A stretch of 64,000 nt of DNA from Psychromicrobium lacuslunae. Lineage in GTDB: Bacteria > Actinomycetota > Actinomycetes > Actinomycetales > Micrococcaceae. A program made the translations under genes and the position numbers. The DNA is taken from NCBI RefSeq assembly GCF_000950575.1, contig NZ_CP011005.1:1612001-1676000 (forward strand), written 5' to 3'. Under the pieces are notes generated by a model. The model saw nothing but the letters and a program-made list of their open reading frames with translations, searched no databases and was not told where the DNA came from. Each line of letters opens with the position of its first letter. The first letter of the stretch is position 1. This document shows positions 15,345 to 23,657 of this stretch, in pieces.

Positions 15345-16491
15345 CTGCGAGTTGAATCCATTCCAGTACCCGCTTGATTACTCGATCCTGATCTGACTCG
15401 GTGAGATCGGTCGAACACGGTAGTGAAAGGCCACGCGCGAAGAGATCTTCGCCTACCTCACCGCCGATAACCGCTTCAGCTTTGAGCGGGGGCTGCATAT
15501 GTAGCGGACGCCATAGCGAGCGAGACTCAATATCAACCTCTGCGAGGAAGTCCTGCAGTTCATCCCGGGCATGTTCACCGCGGGAAGCAGGCACCTGGAT
15601 CGAGTAAAGCCAGTAGGTAGATTCTTTACCCGGCAAATCAGGTGGGGTCTGAATATCGGTGCCCGCAAAAGCCTCATTGTAGCGTCGTGCGATGGCACGT
15701 TTGGTTGCCACGAATTCGTCCAAACGTTCCAGCTGGGCGATCCCGAGCGCCGCCGCGACATTGGTAAGCCGATAGTTGAAGCCAATCTCGTCGTGCAAAT
15801 AACCACGATCAGGCAGCCGAGCCTGAGTCGATAGGTGCTTGGCCCGCTGCGCTAGGGCTTCATCATCGGTGGTGAACATGCCGCCGCCGCCGGTGGTGAT
15901 GATCTTATTCCCGTTGAAGGAATAGGCACCCATCTGTCCCACTGTGCCGACGTGCTTGCCTGCGAGCGGCCCCTCGGTCCAGACCGCGCCAAGCGCTTCT
16001 GCGGCATCTTCGATCACGGTGATGCCATACTCAGCGGCAAGTTCAATAACCGCGTGGGCATCTGCCGGCTGACCGAGAATATGCACGATCTCAATGACTT
16101 TAGGTAGTTTCTCGCCAGCTGCTTTGCGTCGTTCCAACTCGGCCCGCAGCTTCACCACATCCATGCTCCAAGACTCAGGCTCGGAATCAACCAGAAGCAG
16201 CTCGGCGAACTGATAGGAGGCAGCGTTCGAGCTAGCCATGAAGGTGAAGTCTGAGACCGCGACCAAGTCTCCAGGTTGCACGCCAGCAAGCCGCATCGCA
16301 ATGTGTAGAGCCGCTGTCCCGGAAGCGCAGGCAACCGCGTATTTCGCCCCGACATACTCGGCGAACTGAGTCTCGAACTCAGAGACGAAACGTCCTACTG
16401 AGGAGACAAAGCCGCTGCGCACCGCTTCGTTGACCAGCTCAATTTCCCGATCGCCGATATTCGGGATCGCCAGCGGAATTCGTTCAGTCAC
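15337..16491 (-). CDS. legC: LegC-type PLP-dependent sugar aminotransferase (DegT/DnrJ/EryC1 family)
   Basis: This 384-residue fold-type I aminotransferase has the PLP-binding Asp162 in VIEDAAEALG and the Schiff-base Lys196 in SFNGNKIITTGGGG. The start IPLAIPNIGDREIELVNEAV and GFVSSVGRFV is the LegC subfamily pattern, distinct from PseC. LegC aminates C4 of a 4-keto-6-deoxy-GlcNAc nucleotide on the way to legionaminic acid. Substrate here is probably GDP-linked because a PtmE-like guanylyltransferase is in the operon. GTG start at 16491 follows AAGGT. It sits between legB and the flippase. Confidence 0.88.
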   Translation of the reverse strand: MTERIPLAIPNIGDREIELVNEAVRSGFVSSVGRFVSEFETQFAEYVGAKYAVACASGTAALHIAMRLAGVQPGDLVAVSDFTFMASSNAASYQFAELLLVDSEPESWSMDVVKLRAELERRKAAGEKLPKVIEIVHILGQPADAHAVIELAAEYGITVIEDAAEALGAVWTEGPLAGKHVGTVGQMGAYSFNGNKIITTGGGGMFTTDDEALAQRAKHLSTQARLPDRGYLHDEIGFNYRLTNVAAALGIAQLERLDEFVATKRAIARRYNEAFAGTDIQTPPDLPGKESTYWLYSIQVPASRGEHARDELQDFLAEVDIESRSLWRPLHMQPPLKAEAVIGGEVGEDLFARGLSLPCSTDLTESDQDRVIKRVLEWIQLAGE

Positions 16492-16506
16492 AGTTACCTT
16501 CCTGGG

Positions 16507-17514
16507 CTATCGCGAGTACTTAGTGGCAGTAGAGAGGTCGACTCCCCTGGCAGCAATCCAGTCTGCTGACTGTCGCAAGCCGTCTTCCAGGCTGGTTTGT
16601 GGTGCCCAGCCCAATTCGGCCAGCGCCTGAGCCGGATCTGAAAGCAAGTGCATCACTTCGCTAGCCTCCGGACGTACCCGGACCTCTTCGGTGATGATCT
16701 CGGCGGTGGAACCGGTCACCTTTCGGGCCATCTCAACAAGTTCGCCAATACTCACATCGCGACCAGTACCCAGTTGAATGACCTGTCCCTGCAAGGGAAT
16801 CTGAGCGCTAGCGGCCTTAATGAAGCCATCGGCTGTGTCAGCGACGAAGGTGAAGTCACGACGCGGCGTGAGCGAGCCGAGGTGAATCTTCTCGACACCA
16901 CCGAGCATTTGCTGCAGCACGGTCGGGATCACTGCACGTGCAGACTGACGAGGACCGAAGGTATTGAACGGCCGGAGCACCAAAACCGGCGTCTCGAATG
17001 AACTTGCCCAAGCCTCGCAGAGTTTATCGGCGGCGATCTTGGTGGCACTGTAAGGAGATTGCCCACGCAGCTCGTTCTCAATCGTGATCGGCACCGTCTT
17101 AGGCGTGCCATAGACTTCCGAGGTGGAGGTGTTCACCAGCCGGGCAACATCATGACGGCGTACCGCTTCAAGCACATTGAGGGTACCAACCACATTGGTT
17201 TCTACATAGGAACGCGGAGCCTGGTAGGAGTATGGAATGGCGATCAGCGCAGCGAGGTGAAGGACCACATCCGCACCCTTGACTAAATCAGAGACGAATT
17301 CGGCGTCACGAACATCGCCCAGCCGCAAATCGACGGCATCCCGCTCCTCCGCGCTCAGATCATCGAGCCAGCCGAAGGAGCCATTCGAGTTGTAGACGCA
17401 TAACGCCCTGACCTTGGCGCCTTCGGCGATGAGACGCTGAGTGACGTGGCTGCCAATAAAGCCGTCCGCTCCGGTGACAACGACAGTCTTACCGGCGAGA
17501 TTCTGATATTCCAT
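16507..17514 (-). CDS. legB: LegB-type NAD-dependent nucleotide-sugar 4,6-dehydratase
   Basis: The 335-residue extended-SDR protein shows the NAD-binding TGADGFIG (residues 14-21), the Ser/Glu of TSTSEVYGT near 132-133 and the catalytic YSATK (Tyr155, Lys159). The segment YNSNGSFGWLDD is typical of LegB-like dehydratases. LegB converts nucleotide-linked GlcNAc to the 4-keto-6-deoxy sugar, the first committed step towards legionaminic acid. Its ATG at 17514 is six bases after the PtmE-like stop. LegC, which uses its product, follows after 15 bases. Confidence 0.88.
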   Translation of the reverse strand: MEYQNLAGKTVVVTGADGFIGSHVTQRLIAEGAKVRALCVYNSNGSFGWLDDLSAEERDAVDLRLGDVRDAEFVSDLVKGADVVLHLAALIAIPYSYQAPRSYVETNVVGTLNVLEAVRRHDVARLVNTSTSEVYGTPKTVPITIENELRGQSPYSATKIAADKLCEAWASSFETPVLVLRPFNTFGPRQSARAVIPTVLQQMLGGVEKIHLGSLTPRRDFTFVADTADGFIKAASAQIPLQGQVIQLGTGRDVSIGELVEMARKVTGSTAEIITEEVRVRPEASEVMHLLSDPAQALAELGWAPQTSLEDGLRQSADWIAARGVDLSTATKYSR

Positions 17515-17520
17515 GAGTAA

Positions 17521-18579
17521 CTATTGGCCTTTCGCAGTTGCCAGGTCTTTGGGTGTTCCAACGTCGATCCAGTCAGATTCTATCGGCCACGCGGCCACAG
17601 TCTTCGACTCTGCCAAACAAGAATTGACCAGATCAGGCATCGAGAAGGGTTCGAGGTACGGCACCATGTCCAGAGCTTCCGGAGATACCGCATAGATCCC
17701 AGTGCTGATTTCGAATTCCAGATTCGGTTTTTCTACCACACCGGAGATCTTGCGGTCAGCCGAGACTTCAAGCACCCCGAAGGGCACTTGGTGGACATAA
17801 GGGCGCGCAGCGACCGTGACGGCGGCACCCTGCGCAGCGTGGAAAGCCAGCAGGTCTGCGGCCGAATACTGAACCATCAGATCCGCATTGGTGACAATCA
17901 CCGGCTCTGAAATATCAGCCACTTCGTGTCGCAGGATACCCAGCGCACCGGCAGTGTTAAGCGGCTTCTCGGGGTCCTCATGCAGATAGCTGATCTGACA
18001 GCCGAGTGCCGAGCCGTCGCCCAACTGGGCGATGATTTTCTCAGCCAAATAAGCCACTGAGACGTAGATCCGGGTGATTCCCGACTCCACCAAGCCGAGA
18101 ATGATCCACTCAATAATGCTGCGATCCGCCACTGTCATCAGCGGCTTAGGCGTCTCTTTGGTGAGCGCCCCCAGCCGGGTCCCCTTACCGCCAGCCATGA
18201 TCACGGCGATATTGTCCAGCTTGCGACGGCCGACGATATCGGTCAGGGTGTGTAGGCCCACCAGCTTTCCTTCGGCGTTAACCACTGGAAGCTCGCTGAT
18301 CCGCAGGCTGCGCATGGTATCTAACACCGCTGCGCGGCTAGTCGATGGAAGTGCGGTATGCGGTCGATTATTGGCGTAGTCAATAATCGGACCTTCTAAA
18401 CTCGCTCCCTTAAGCAGTCCGCGACGAATGTCACCATCTGTCACCACGCCGAGCAGGGATTCCTGCTCATCAATGACCAAGGCGATCGCGGAGGCGCCGA
18501 GGTCGATGGCTTCCAGCGCTTGGCGGACAGTCGCGTCGGGCGCAATGCACACCTTGGCAAGTGAGCCGTCGATACTCAT
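17521..18579 (-). CDS. ptmE: PtmE-like CBS-domain sugar-1-phosphate nucleotidyltransferase
   Basis: This 352-residue protein joins a tandem CBS pair (residues about 1-118) to a nucleotidyltransferase domain with MAGGKGTRLG at 128-137 and TPKPL at 143-147. The same CBS-plus-nucleotidyltransferase layout defines PtmE of Campylobacter, which makes GDP-GlcNAc from GlcN-1-phosphate for legionaminic acid. Adenosine ligands may regulate it through the CBS domains. ATG at 18579 overlaps the LegG stop (ATGA). Its place between LegG and LegB supports a GDP-sugar route; the nucleotide used is inferred, not shown. Confidence 0.83.
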   Translation of the reverse strand: MSIDGSLAKVCIAPDATVRQALEAIDLGASAIALVIDEQESLLGVVTDGDIRRGLLKGASLEGPIIDYANNRPHTALPSTSRAAVLDTMRSLRISELPVVNAEGKLVGLHTLTDIVGRRKLDNIAVIMAGGKGTRLGALTKETPKPLMTVADRSIIEWIILGLVESGITRIYVSVAYLAEKIIAQLGDGSALGCQISYLHEDPEKPLNTAGALGILRHEVADISEPVIVTNADLMVQYSAADLLAFHAAQGAAVTVAARPYVHQVPFGVLEVSADRKISGVVEKPNLEFEISTGIYAVSPEALDMVPYLEPFSMPDLVNSCLAESKTVAAWPIESDWIDVGTPKDLATAKGQ

Positions 18580-19745
18580 AGATCTACTTTCCTAGCGTCA
18601 CAATCAACAAAAGCCTTACTCAGAGCCTGCTCCCCGCTGGCCAGAACCACCTGGCTGATGCGTTCGGCGGCATGCGAATCACCATAAGGATTGATCACGC
18701 TCTGGCAGAATTGCTGAAAGTCTGAACTCAAGGCCTTCTCAATAGTAGCTTGTAAGGCGGCGGGATCATCCGAGCTGTGCAGCACATTGGCCCCGTGTTC
18801 ACGGCCTCTCTGCCGCTCACCAACGTCAACCACCGGCATCTGGAAACTTGCTGCTTCCAGTATTCCCGAGGAAGAATTTCCAATCATCGCCTGGGCGGTG
18901 GCCATCACCCGCGGATAAAGCGGCCCAAGGCTCTCCCGCACCACCACGCCGGTCAGCTGCTGGGCATTGAGCCGCTGCAACTCGGCGATGATTTCGTCCC
19001 GGCCCGCGTCGAATCCCGGATAAGTCAGGATCACGGTCTTAGCCGCCGCGATTGCCGCTTCAAAGACCTGGCGCGCCAATTCGCCGGGGCGACCCACACC
19101 GCCGGCGGTCGGCGGGTGATAGGTGACTAGTAGCAGTGGCTGACGCAGTGGCTGGCCGAACTCAGCTTCGAACTCTTGAGCGGTTAAGGGCTGTTGCTCT
19201 CGGAACCGGTCCAGTCCTGGCGCCCCGGTACGATGGATACGCTCCGCTGCCTCGCCCAATTGCGCGACCCTCCGAGCTGAACCGTCGGTACTGACACAAT
19301 GCTGATCAGCTAGCTTAGTGACGGCGTGTCGCACTCTTTCGTCAAGCGCTCCTTCGGTGACCTCACCTCCGTGTAGATGGATCAGCCGGACCCCGCTGAT
19401 CACCACGGGCGGCAGCAAATAAAGCAGTTCCCAGCGATCCCCCAGCACCACAACAGCCTCCGCAGCAATCCGCGGCAATAGCGTAGCGATCTGTTCGGAG
19501 AGCAAAGGTCCGAGGCGAAGCTGCTCGGCTGCGGTAGCGCTCTGCAGATAGAGCCCCAGATCATGGTGTGTGAAGCTTCCGGCGGGCACTCCAGCTTGCT
19601 GAATCCGTTCCTCGGCGGTTCCGGGTTCAAAGCCAATGGCGGTCACGATGTGCAACTCGACGCTGGGGTCGGTGGCGAGTGATTCCAGTACCGGACCGAG
19701 CGGAAAGAGATCAGCCCGAGTGCCGGCAAAAGCCAAAACCCGCAT
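18576..19745 (-). CDS. legG: LegG-type hydrolysing UDP/GDP-sugar 2-epimerase
   Basis: The 389-residue product belongs to the UDP-GlcNAc 2-epimerase (WecB/NeuC) family. It opens MRVLAFAGTRADLFPLGPVL, the GTRAD motif being typical of hydrolysing members, and continues with VLGDRWELL, LHGGEVTEGALDERVRHAVTK and GNSSSGILEAASF near the C-terminus. LegG releases 2,4-diacetamido-2,4,6-trideoxymannose. I place the start at the ATG at 19745, one base beyond the LegI stop, because the 22 codons upstream in the frame lack family similarity. Overlap with PtmE at the other end shows tight coupling. Confidence 0.88.
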   Translation of the reverse strand: MRVLAFAGTRADLFPLGPVLESLATDPSVELHIVTAIGFEPGTAEERIQQAGVPAGSFTHHDLGLYLQSATAAEQLRLGPLLSEQIATLLPRIAAEAVVVLGDRWELLYLLPPVVISGVRLIHLHGGEVTEGALDERVRHAVTKLADQHCVSTDGSARRVAQLGEAAERIHRTGAPGLDRFREQQPLTAQEFEAEFGQPLRQPLLLVTYHPPTAGGVGRPGELARQVFEAAIAAAKTVILTYPGFDAGRDEIIAELQRLNAQQLTGVVVRESLGPLYPRVMATAQAMIGNSSSGILEAASFQMPVVDVGERQRGREHGANVLHSSDDPAALQATIEKALSSDFQQFCQSVINPYGDSHAAERISQVVLASGEQALSKAFVDCDARKVDL

Positions 19746-19746
19746 A

Positions 19747-20799
19747 TTAGGCGAGGTCCTCAGCGAGCAACGGGGCACCTGCCTGAATGTCCCGTACAGC
19801 TCGGCGGCCAATCACCTGAGCAGAGGGCGCGAGTCCCCCTTCTGGACGCAGGATGGCCACGTCGGCCGCCTGCAACACGGCACCCGCCGTTACTGGCCGG
19901 ACCACCTGATAGGAGCGGCGCACCAAAGGGGCGTTCGCCTCTTCGCTGGGCATCCGTCGTTTCTTTCCGTCGCCGAGAGCGCTGTGCGCCTGACGCACCG
20001 AACGAACGTATTCGGCGAATTCATCGCGTTCCAGGGAGGCGCTGTGATCAGGGCCGTTGCGAGTCTTATCGGTGGTGATGTGCTTCTCCAGCAGGGTCGA
20101 GCCAAGCGCGGTGGCGGCAATCGCGGTGAGCGCACCGGGGGTGTGATCCGACCAACCGACTTCTACACCGAACTCTTCCCGGAGCGCAGGGATGGCACGA
20201 AGATTGGCTTCTTCGAGCGGCGCAGGATAGGCGGAAACACAGTGCAGCAACACGGTTGCCGGAGCTGCCTCGGTGGCTTTCAGCGCGGCAGCAATCTCCT
20301 CTCGAGTTCCCATCCCGGTGGAGACAATCATGGGAATACCGAACTCGGCGACAGCCGAGAGGAAGGGCGTGTTCGTCAATTCGCCAGAACCGATTTTCAG
20401 GCCGGGCACCCCAATTTCGGCTAGCATTCTGGCGCTTTCGAAATCAAAAGGCGTGGACAGGAAAGTGATTCCCCGTTGCTCACAATGATCCCGCAATTCG
20501 ACCCACGCCGAATCGGGCAAGGTGAGTCTGGTGAGCATTTCGGACTGCGACTCGGCGAAGCCCGCTTCCTTCTGATACGGCGTGGTATCTGCCGTGCCGG
20601 TGACCAGCGCGTCGGCCTTGAAAGTCTGGAACTTGACCGCATTGGCGCCGGTGTCTGCGGCAATGTCGATCAGTTCGTGCGCTACCGCAACGTCACCGTC
20701 ATGGTTGACCCCTGCCTCGGCGATGATGAAGATCTCCTCCTGCGCACCAATCCGGTGTGGGCCAAAAGAGACTGATTCGGAAGGGGTTTCGTGGGTCAC
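19747..20799 (-). CDS. legI: LegI-type nonulosonic (legionaminic) acid synthase
   Basis: The 350-residue protein is a NeuB-family enzyme, with the TIM-barrel start IIAEAGVNHDGDVAVAHELI, KFQTFKADALVT, IKIGSGE-type LKIGSGELTN, EKHITTDKTRNGPDHSASL and a C-terminal SAF (antifreeze-like) domain (RRSYQVVRPVTAGAVLQAADV). These enzymes condense phosphoenolpyruvate with a six-carbon amino sugar to a nine-carbon acid. The neighbours LegG/LegB/LegC specify legionaminic rather than sialic acid. GTG at 20799 overlaps the LegH stop (GTGA). Confidence 0.9.
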   Translation of the reverse strand: MTHETPSESVSFGPHRIGAQEEIFIIAEAGVNHDGDVAVAHELIDIAADTGANAVKFQTFKADALVTGTADTTPYQKEAGFAESQSEMLTRLTLPDSAWVELRDHCEQRGITFLSTPFDFESARMLAEIGVPGLKIGSGELTNTPFLSAVAEFGIPMIVSTGMGTREEIAAALKATEAAPATVLLHCVSAYPAPLEEANLRAIPALREEFGVEVGWSDHTPGALTAIAATALGSTLLEKHITTDKTRNGPDHSASLERDEFAEYVRSVRQAHSALGDGKKRRMPSEEANAPLVRRSYQVVRPVTAGAVLQAADVAILRPEGGLAPSAQVIGRRAVRDIQAGAPLLAEDLA

Positions 20800-21500
20800 A
20801 GTGAAGCCTTTCGGTGGTTCATTGGGCGGGCGGGGACTCCTATATATGTTGTCATACCGGGCAACTCATGCACCGCCACCGCCCCGGCACCGAGGTTGGC
20901 ACTGTCGCCTATTGCCACTCCAGGCAATACCCGCGCGCCGGAACCGAGCAGCACCTGCGAGCCCAGCCGAGCAGCACCGAGCAGCACCGAGGCCGGGGCA
21001 AGATGAGAGCCCGCGCCCACCACGGCATCGTGTTCGACAATCGCCCCGGTATTGACAATCACGGCCTGCCCCAAGCTCGCCGCTGGCCCGACGTGCGCAT
21101 GCTCCAAGACTTGCCCTAAGGCAGCCACTTCCGCATGTTGATCGACCGTGGCGCTACTAGCAATCAATGCTGAACAGAGCGGCCGAAGTTCGGTCCGGGC
21201 CAGAATTTTCTCAGCCAGCCGTGTTCTGACGGTATTATCGCCAATCCCGAGCGCGATATTCAGTGAATGTTCGAGAGCGTAAAGAAGGGCCTGGTCATCA
21301 TCCGCATAATAGGCAGGATGACTACCATCGGAGTTGGCGAACGTCACCAAGCTCGCAGTCCGAGCATCATTCCCCGTTGCTTCTTGCCGACCCATCAAAA
21401 AACTATCGCTCAGGGCCACCACACTTTCACCTCGCCCGCGGATCACCGCAGCCAGACTTTTGCCGTGCCCTGACGCACCGATGATCAACCATCCCGACAC
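20796..21500 (-). CDS. legH: LegH/PglD/NeuD-like sugar O/N-acetyltransferase
   Basis: The protein of about 234 residues starts WLIIGASGHGKSLAAVIRGR, the Rossmann-like half of PglD/NeuD enzymes. It continues into a left-handed beta-helix of hexapeptide repeats (ASLGQAVIVNTGAIVEHDAVVGAGSHLAPA..., LLGSGARVLPGVAIGDSANLGAGAVAV). In this pathway the matching step is N-acetylation of the 4-amino sugar made by LegC. I prefer the GTG at 21500; an in-frame ATG at 21611 would add 37 residues that look unrelated to the family. Ribosome sites are weak for both. It heads the minus-strand legionaminic acid operon, divergent from legF. Confidence 0.8.
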   Translation of the reverse strand: MSGWLIIGASGHGKSLAAVIRGRGESVVALSDSFLMGRQEATGNDARTASLVTFANSDGSHPAYYADDDQALLYALEHSLNIALGIGDNTVRTRLAEKILARTELRPLCSALIASSATVDQHAEVAALGQVLEHAHVGPAASLGQAVIVNTGAIVEHDAVVGAGSHLAPASVLLGAARLGSQVLLGSGARVLPGVAIGDSANLGAGAVAVHELPGMTTYIGVPARPMNHRKASL

Positions 21501-21690
21501 TAGGCAACTCGATTCGGTGCTATCGCGAGATTCATCCGTGGCCCTTTGAAAGTGATGATCAGTAATCCTCACATCATACGGCGTCGAGGGCGTCCAACCG
21601 CTGCGCTTCATTCATTCTGGCAAGCTATCGACTCAGCCAGGGTAGGCTGATAAAAAACCTCACCCAATCTGCTTTAAGGCCGAAAGAGAT

Positions 21691-22452
21691 ATGACAACCA
21701 GCCCTCTGCAACCACAAGTTCTTGCGATAATCCCCGCCCGAGGCGGTTCCAAAGGTCTACCCGGCAAAAACATCAAGCCGCTACTGGGAAAACCACTGAT
21801 CGCTTATTCAATTTCCATCGCTGCCATGCTTGGCGAGAATGTCACCTGCGTAGTGTCTACCGACGATGCCGACATCGCGGAGACGGCTCGGCAATTTGGC
21901 GGTTCAGTGCCGTTTATGCGTCCGGATGAGCTTGCTGGCGATCTGGCACCGAGCAGCGTGGTGTTAAGGCATGCTTTAGAGACGATGGAAAGTCTGACCG
22001 AGACACAGTTCGATCTTGTCTTGCTACTCGAACCCACCAGCCCCACCCGCACGGTTGAGAGCATCCGTGCGGCCATCGATTCGCTTCAAGAGAGCCCGGA
22101 GCTTGACGGCGTGATCGCTGTTTCGGAAGCATTCTTCAACCCGACCTGGGTCGGGGTGAAACCGCAGAAGACCAATGAAAACAAATTGGAACGTTATTTC
22201 TCCGAAGGCGAGAATGTAGTGCGTCGACAAGACGTGCCACGGTTCTTGAGAATCAACGGGAACTTCTATGTTTGGCGTGCTGAATTCATCCGCAGACTAG
22301 AGAACAGCTGGTTTGACGAAGGAGTTCACGGGCATGTCGAAATTCCCGAAACCCAAGCCTTCAGTATCGACGAAGAACCTGAATTCAGGATTATCGAAGC
22401 GATCGTGAAAGCCGGTATCGCCCCGCTACCTGGGTACCAGGTGGAGTCCTGA
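21691..22452 (+). CDS. legF: LegF-type CMP-legionaminic acid synthetase (cytidylyltransferase)
   Basis: The 253-residue protein belongs to the NeuA/LegF/PseF cytidylyltransferases. The CTP-binding IIPARGGSKGLPGKN occupies residues 13-27, followed by VVSTDDADIAETA and LLLEPTSPTRT. The C-terminal SIDEEPEFRIIEAI is the usual DxDxxxD-like end. It activates the free nonulosonic acid with CMP for transfer. ATG at 21691 follows GAAAGAG. It is the only plus-strand gene of the pathway, divergent from legH with an 80-190-base promoter gap depending on the legH start. Confidence 0.9.
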   Translation: MTTSPLQPQVLAIIPARGGSKGLPGKNIKPLLGKPLIAYSISIAAMLGENVTCVVSTDDADIAETARQFGGSVPFMRPDELAGDLAPSSVVLRHALETMESLTETQFDLVLLLEPTSPTRTVESIRAAIDSLQESPELDGVIAVSEAFFNPTWVGVKPQKTNENKLERYFSEGENVVRRQDVPRFLRINGNFYVWRAEFIRRLENSWFDEGVHGHVEIPETQAFSIDEEPEFRIIEAIVKAGIAPLPGYQVES

Positions 22453-22469
22453 GCTGACCGAATCGCTAT

Positions 22470-22526
22470 ATTCTCACCAGTTAGCTTAGGACGCAGCAGG
22501 TGAGAATGCGCTTCAGCTCTGCGTCC
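22470..22526. other. Interleaved inverted repeats (possible pseudoknot or bidirectional terminator)
   Basis: ATTCTCACC (22470-22478) pairs with GGTGAGAAT (22499-22507), and GGACGCAG (22489-22496) pairs with CTGCGTCC (22519-22526). The two stems interleave, so they exclude each other or form an H-type pseudoknot. The element fills the gap between the convergent legF and the gene ending at 22545. No T-run follows, so simple terminator function is uncertain. Confidence 0.5.
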
Positions 22527-22544
22527 TTGCTCCCAATTCGATGC

Positions 22545-23576
22545 CTAAATGCTCAGCGGCTCAATTGGGGCGAGCGGCGGCAGGGCCGGGAGCGGTGACG
22601 GCAAGTGCTTCAGCGGGTGGCGTAGCCAATGCAAGGGCGAGCGACCAGCCTCGGTAGCGTGCGCGCCCTCGGGACGCTTTTTTATTCCCAGTACGGCTTG
22701 GGCTTTGCTGACCGGTCCACTCAACCAATATTCAAAAAATGGGCTCATTGTCGAACCGTCCCAACCAAGAATTCGCTTGAGTTCCTCCGCCGAACGCTGA
22801 TCGGCGACTCCTAATTCGGCTGCGGCTATCTCACGGAGTGCAGCCTGGTCCGGCGATTCCTGATAGAACTCCGGCCAGAGGTCACGCATTACCGCACCGG
22901 GGTCCACCTCGGCGTTGGAGCCGAGTTGAAATTCTGGGCCATAAGTTTCAACTTCTGCACCGCTGATCGCCGCATATAGGCTCGACGTCGATAACCTATT
23001 GGAGATCACTCGCTTCGAGGTCGTCATCATCCAAACAATCCGGCCTAGGAAGTATGGATCACGGCGCTCTCCGGCGCTGACGATGGTATGCCCGGCCTCC
23101 TGCCAAGCCCCGGCTATTTCAGGATTCTGTAAGTCTTCAACGTGCAAGCTGACCATCGCCTGGCCCTCCCGTTGCCGCACCAGTTCGGCATACGCCCGAT
23201 GGTCACCATTGACCTTCAACAAAGCGGTGCCGTGCAACGGCAGCACCAGAGAACGTTCGGTGCGTTCCGGAAGCTTACCGGCCGCTCGAATTGCGTCGAG
23301 TAGATATAGATACGGCGCACCAATCGCATCTATTAATGGCTCTCCCTTCGAGCTGTAGCTAATAGGCTCTTCGACTGACCAGGCACGGGAGGAACTTGTC
23401 CAAGCCAAGCGACGGCGATTGGCACCTCGGTCTGAAAAGTCACCGAATTGCGCCAGGATCGGATTACTCACCGTCCAACCATGCTGCAACAGCCCAGAAA
23501 TATGGCGGAGCCGGGTCAAGCCACAGTGATGAGCGAGCGCAGCCGAGTGGCCGTAGTAGTGATTCTGAATATCCAT
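22545..23576 (-). CDS. Uncharacterised protein, possible glycosyltransferase for nonulosonic acid
   Basis: I do not recognise this 343-residue protein with confidence. It lacks a signal peptide and membrane helices. Residues about 105-215 alternate strands and helices (LVLPLHGTALLKV, AMVSLHVEDL, HTIVSAGERRDPYFLGRIVWMM, SKRVISNRLSTSSLYAAISGAEVETYGPEF). The last part, an N-x-x-S-T-S-SLY-A-G-V-x-x-YGP pattern, recalls the GT-B donor-binding end of polysialyltransferase-like proteins. The C-terminus (after residue 290) is Pro/Leu-rich. It is the only unassigned gene beside the CMP-legionaminic acid synthetase, and the cluster has no other candidate nonulosonate transferase. That role is inference from position. 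Confidence 0.5.
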   Translation of the reverse strand: MDIQNHYYGHSAALAHHCGLTRLRHISGLLQHGWTVSNPILAQFGDFSDRGANRRRLAWTSSSRAWSVEEPISYSSKGEPLIDAIGAPYLYLLDAIRAAGKLPERTERSLVLPLHGTALLKVNGDHRAYAELVRQREGQAMVSLHVEDLQNPEIAGAWQEAGHTIVSAGERRDPYFLGRIVWMMTTSKRVISNRLSTSSLYAAISGAEVETYGPEFQLGSNAEVDPGAVMRDLWPEFYQESPDQAALREIAAAELGVADQRSAEELKRILGWDGSTMSPFFEYWLSGPVSKAQAVLGIKKRPEGAHATEAGRSPLHWLRHPLKHLPSPLPALPPLAPIEPLSI

Positions 23577-23657
23577 AGCAGCTTAATAACTTTCGAAGGT
23601 TGATGGAAACACGGAGAACCGGTGAAGCACCTCGTGCTTTAGCATAACTGGGCCTCG

